From the NCBI GenBank assembly GCA_036825615.1, contig DAISXY010000006.1, forward strand, positions 1 through 64,000: a stretch of 64,000 bases of DNA. The letters run 5' to 3'. The notes beneath the pieces are model-generated. The model was not told the DNA's origin, did not search any database, and saw only the letters and a list, made by a program, of their open reading frames with translations. The position numbers and the translations under genes were made by a program. Positions 60,449-64,000 of this stretch are shown here, one piece after another; within the stretch, counting starts at the first letter, position 1, and each line of letters opens with the position of its first letter. The stretch comes from JAICXG01 sp036825615. Lineage in GTDB: Bacteria; Verrucomicrobiota; Verrucomicrobiia; Chthoniobacterales; UBA10450.

Positions 60449-62055
60449 GGGTTTCCTTTCGCGTTGAGGGTGAAGGAGAAAGTTGCTCCCCGGTCCGGCT
60501 CCGCCTCGGCCCAGATCCGGCCGTGGTGGCGATGGATGACACGTTGTGCAATAGCGAGGCCCACGCCGGTGCCCTCAAACTCGTCCGCCCGGTGCAGGCG
60601 TTGGAAGACCCCGAAGAGCTTGCCCGCGTAGCGCATGTCGAACCCGGTGCCGTTGTCGCGGATAAAGTAGACCGTTTCCCCGGCTTCGGTGCGCGCGCCG
60701 ATTTCGATCAACGCCTGGGCGCGGCGGCGGGTGTACTTGATCGCATTCGAGAGCAGATTGATCCAGACCTGGCGGAGCAGCGCCGCGTCGCCCTGGCAGG
60801 GCGGCAATTCGGCCACCCGCAGCTCGACCTCGCGTCCTTCTCGTTGCGGGGTTAGCTCCGCCAGCGCGTACTTCACCAACCCGCCGGTATCGATAAGCTG
60901 TTGGTTCAGCGGCAGCCGGCTGAGCCGGGAAAAGGTCAGGAGGTCATCGATCAATGCGCCCATCCGCTGCGCTCCCTGCCGGATGGTTTGGAGATAATGC
61001 TGGCCCTCCTCCGGTAGTTGCGGCCCGTAATCCTCCAGCACCGCCTGCGAAAAACCATCCACCGCCCGGAGCGGCGCGCGCAAGTCATGCGAGACGGAGT
61101 AGGAAAATGCCTCGAGCTCGCGATTGGCCGATTCCAGTTCGGCGGTGCGTTGCGCCACCCGACGTTCGAGGTCGGCATTGAGCTGGAGAACTTCTTCTTC
61201 CGCCCGTTTCCGCTCCGTGATGTCGGCGCGGATCGCGACGTAATGATGCGGCTTGCCGTCCTCTTTCACGAACGGGACGATCGTGGTGTCGACCCAGTAA
61301 TACGATCCATCCTTCGCCCGGTTTTTGATTTCACCTTTCCAAACCTGGCCGCGCCCGATCGTCTGCCAGAGATGGCTCATGAAGGCCTTCGGGTGATGCC
61401 CCGAGTTGATCAGCCGGTGGTCCTGGCCCAGCAATTCCTCGCGTGAATATTTCGAGATTTGGCAAAACTTATCGTTCACGTAAACGATCGTGCCCTGGGC
61501 ATTGGTCATGGCGACGATCGCATGCTCGTCGAGCGCGGTCCGCAGATCGCGCAGTTCGCGCAGGGTGGCTTTCTGCTGTTCTTCCGCCCGCTTGCGTTCG
61601 CTGATGTCGATGATCACGCTCAGAATCAGCAAGCCGAGCGGGGTCTCGATCGGGTTGAGACCGATCTCGACCGGCACTTCCGAACCATCTTTGCGCCGGG
61701 CAAAAAGGTCACGGCCTTTCCCCATCGGCCGGGCCTCCGGCTTGCGGGTGTAAGCGATACGGTAGCTCGGGTGCAAACCGCGCAGGCGCTCCGGCACCAG
61801 CAACTCGATCGTCTCGCCGAGCAATTCCGCGCGGGTGTAGCCGAACAACTTTTCCGCTTCGGCATTCACGAGCACGATCCGCCCGGAGCGATCCGCCAGC
61901 ACGACTGCGCTTGGGACGGCTTCAACCAGCAATCGAAAAATTTCGGGCGAAAGCATTACCTCCTCCTCGCTCTCCCTCGCGAGGAGCGCGCCGCTGTTTC
62001 CCATCGGGACTTGGCTCTGGTCAGGATGGGCGGGTGTGCGCGGCGGGGCGGACAT
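60445..62055 (-). CDS. PAS sensor histidine kinase (phytochrome-kinase type)
   Basis: 536 residues, soluble. PAS 1 (about 35-150) and PAS 2 (about 165-285, with KFCQISKYSREELLGQDHRL as in oxygen or redox sensors) are followed by a short coiled coil, HisKA FSYSVSHDLRAPLRAVDG, the N box NLLSNAIKYTRR and FGVFQRLHRADEFEGTGVGL. This kinase core is the type found in bacteriophytochromes, consistent with the adjacent Rcp1-like receiver. It lies 47 bases after the XRE-receiver gene. Confidence 0.92.
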   Translation of the reverse strand: MSAPPRTPAHPDQSQVPMGNSGALLARESEEEVMLSPEIFRLLVEAVPSAVVLADRSGRIVLVNAEAEKLFGYTRAELLGETIELLVPERLRGLHPSYRIAYTRKPEARPMGKGRDLFARRKDGSEVPVEIGLNPIETPLGLLILSVIIDISERKRAEEQQKATLRELRDLRTALDEHAIVAMTNAQGTIVYVNDKFCQISKYSREELLGQDHRLINSGHHPKAFMSHLWQTIGRGQVWKGEIKNRAKDGSYYWVDTTIVPFVKEDGKPHHYVAIRADITERKRAEEEVLQLNADLERRVAQRTAELESANRELEAFSYSVSHDLRAPLRAVDGFSQAVLEDYGPQLPEEGQHYLQTIRQGAQRMGALIDDLLTFSRLSRLPLNQQLIDTGGLVKYALAELTPQREGREVELRVAELPPCQGDAALLRQVWINLLSNAIKYTRRRAQALIEIGARTEAGETVYFIRDNGTGFDMRYAGKLFGVFQRLHRADEFEGTGVGLAIAQRVIHRHHGRIWAEAEPDRGATFSFTLNAKGNP

Positions 62056-62102
62056 TAATTTCGGGAGCTCGTGCCGGGTCTACGCGGCGGTTGGCTGGCG
62101 GG

Positions 62103-62777
62103 TCAAATTCTTTTCCTTGCTGCATGGCGACCTTTCAGCAGGACCCATTCCATCGCGAAGTAGGGGATCACTTCACTGAAATTCTGGAAACCGACCGGCT
62201 TGACAATGTATTTCTCCGCTCCGAGCGCCCGGCATTCCGCGATGTCGCGGGCGCGGCTCGAAGCGGTGAGCACGATCACCGGCATCTGGCTTGTGCGCCG
62301 GTCCCCCTTGATCCGGCGCAGCACTTCGAGCCCGCTGATGCCGGGGAGATTGAGATCGAGCAGGATGATAAGCGGTTTCCTCCCGCCTCCCTGCCCTTCG
62401 GCTTCGAGGACGAAATGGAGTGCCGCTTCTCCGGAGGAAACGACATGCAAAGGGTTGGCGACATTGGCCCGGCGAAACGCGCGTTGCGTCAACTCGGCAT
62501 CGCCCGGATCATCTTCCACCAGGAGAATTTCGACCAGGTTGCGCGAGCCGTTCCCGCTGCTGATTCGCTCGAAGAGCGCGGCGAGGGAAATCTCGAGCGC
62601 GTTCGCCAGCTTTTCGACCGTGCCGAGCGAAGGATTACGCCGTCCCCGCTCCACGTCGGAGACATAGGTCTGGTGCAGGCCGGCCCGGTAGGCCAACTCC
62701 TCCTGGGAGATGCCTAGCGACGCCCGCTGCGCTTTGATCGCCAAACCGAGAAGGGTTCTCACATTCGCTTCGGCCAT
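62103..62777 (-). CDS. XRE helix-turn-helix fused to a C-terminal receiver domain
   Basis: 224 residues. The N-terminal XRE domain is at 10-68 (LGISQEELAYRAGLHQTYVS then VERGRRNPSLGTVEKL). The receiver (82-210) has the acidic pair EDDPGD, phospho-acceptor D141 in LLDLNLPG, TAS and KPVGF. Usual response regulators put the receiver first and use a different DNA-binding fold, so this order is unusual. It heads the signalling operon and may regulate it, with phosphate coming from the kinase encoded downstream. Confidence 0.9.
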   Translation of the reverse strand: MAEANVRTLLGLAIKAQRASLGISQEELAYRAGLHQTYVSDVERGRRNPSLGTVEKLANALEISLAALFERISSGNGSRNLVEILLVEDDPGDAELTQRAFRRANVANPLHVVSSGEAALHFVLEAEGQGGGRKPLIILLDLNLPGISGLEVLRRIKGDRRTSQMPVIVLTASSRARDIAECRALGAEKYIVKPVGFQNFSEVIPYFAMEWVLLKGRHAARKRI

Positions 62778-63073
62778 TTACTGCGAGAGAATAACGAATG
62801 GCACCAGAGACGATGAGTGATACCGCTCCGGCCCCGGTTCGGGCATGCCGGGAAGTTTTGCGGTCACGAGAAATGCTACCGGCTCGCGGCCACCTTCGCT
62901 AAGAGGGAAAATCGATTTGAGCGATAGCTTTCGCCTAACCATGCCGCAATGCCCGGCTGAGGGGAACACCACCGCGTTTGCCCTGCGACCCTTGCCTCCA
63001 CTTCATCTGTTACAGCGCAAAGGTTGTATCCAGCGGCGGCCCGCGGATGTCTTATTGTAGTCCCTAAAGACGC
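62778..63073. other. Intergenic region between the signalling operon and the exporter permease
   Basis: 296 bases between divergent genes, so it should hold two promoters. Short open frames here lack family features. No clear -35/-10 pair, hairpin or repeat was seen. Confidence 0.4.

Positions 63074-64000
<927 letters not shown>

Overview
The window looks like a GC-rich chromosome segment from a soil-type Verrucomicrobiota bacterium (Chthoniobacterales/Spartobacteria-like). This is inferred from the gene content: an outer-membrane barrel and a MacAB-type exporter show a Gram-negative envelope, and there is a bacterial deoxyhypusine-synthase-like gene, a solitary RelE-like protein, a GxxExxY protein, many PAS/receiver signalling proteins, and secreted proteins built from an 'IGGFI..GPSL..NDNW..GVGLVEVYDL' repeat. 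The lineage is an inference; no marker gene settles it.

Layout. 0-24.6 kb is host-type DNA: tRNA-Gly, a DoxX-like membrane protein, an OsmC protein, the deoxyhypusine-synthase-like enzyme, two secreted matrixin-type proteases around a small secreted protein, a 5-oxoproline operon (pxpB-pxpC-pxpA-permease), an outer-membrane protein, an M28 peptidase, purC, mdh, malQ, a sterol-desaturase-family enzyme, a beta-propeller protein, a UvrD/PcrA helicase and a receiver protein. 24.68-31.41 kb is a 6.7-kb integrative element in a tRNA-Arg(TCT) gene, bounded by a perfect 43-bp direct repeat. It carries an integrase, an AlpA-like regulator, a zinc-ribbon protein, a winged-helix-like protein and a 1001-residue secreted cupredoxin/repeat protein. 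31.99-46.45 kb is an eight-gene co-directional block: a membrane patatin-like lipase, two di-haem cytochromes c flanking a GMC oxidoreductase, an unknown 147-residue protein, a catalase-related protein lacking the distal His, an unknown 433-residue protein and a DyP peroxidase. 46.5-52.9 kb is a tight housekeeping operon (sppA, CPBP protease, thiL, tsaE, tsaB, alr, RelE-like). 53.3-54.4 kb holds rpsR, rpmG and a DksA-like gene. 54.5-64 kb holds an ABC-2 permease and a MacA/MacB-type exporter whose ATPase and permease genes are separated by a four-gene signalling operon on the other strand.

The most notable signals are: (1) the octamer CCTAACGA/TCGTTAGG, found by eye about 36 times against roughly 2 expected, with only three copies between 23.1 and 48.1 kb, where the element and the redox block lie; (2) the lipase/cytochrome/GMC/catalase-like/DyP block, which looks like an undescribed oxidative pathway acting on a lipid or isoprenoid; (3) the integrative element that duplicated the 5' half of tRNA-Arg and left a promoter-like sequence behind at the far end; (4) the nine-copy secreted repeat family shared by host genes and the element's cargo. 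Several dispersed palindromic repeat families fill the intergenic gaps.
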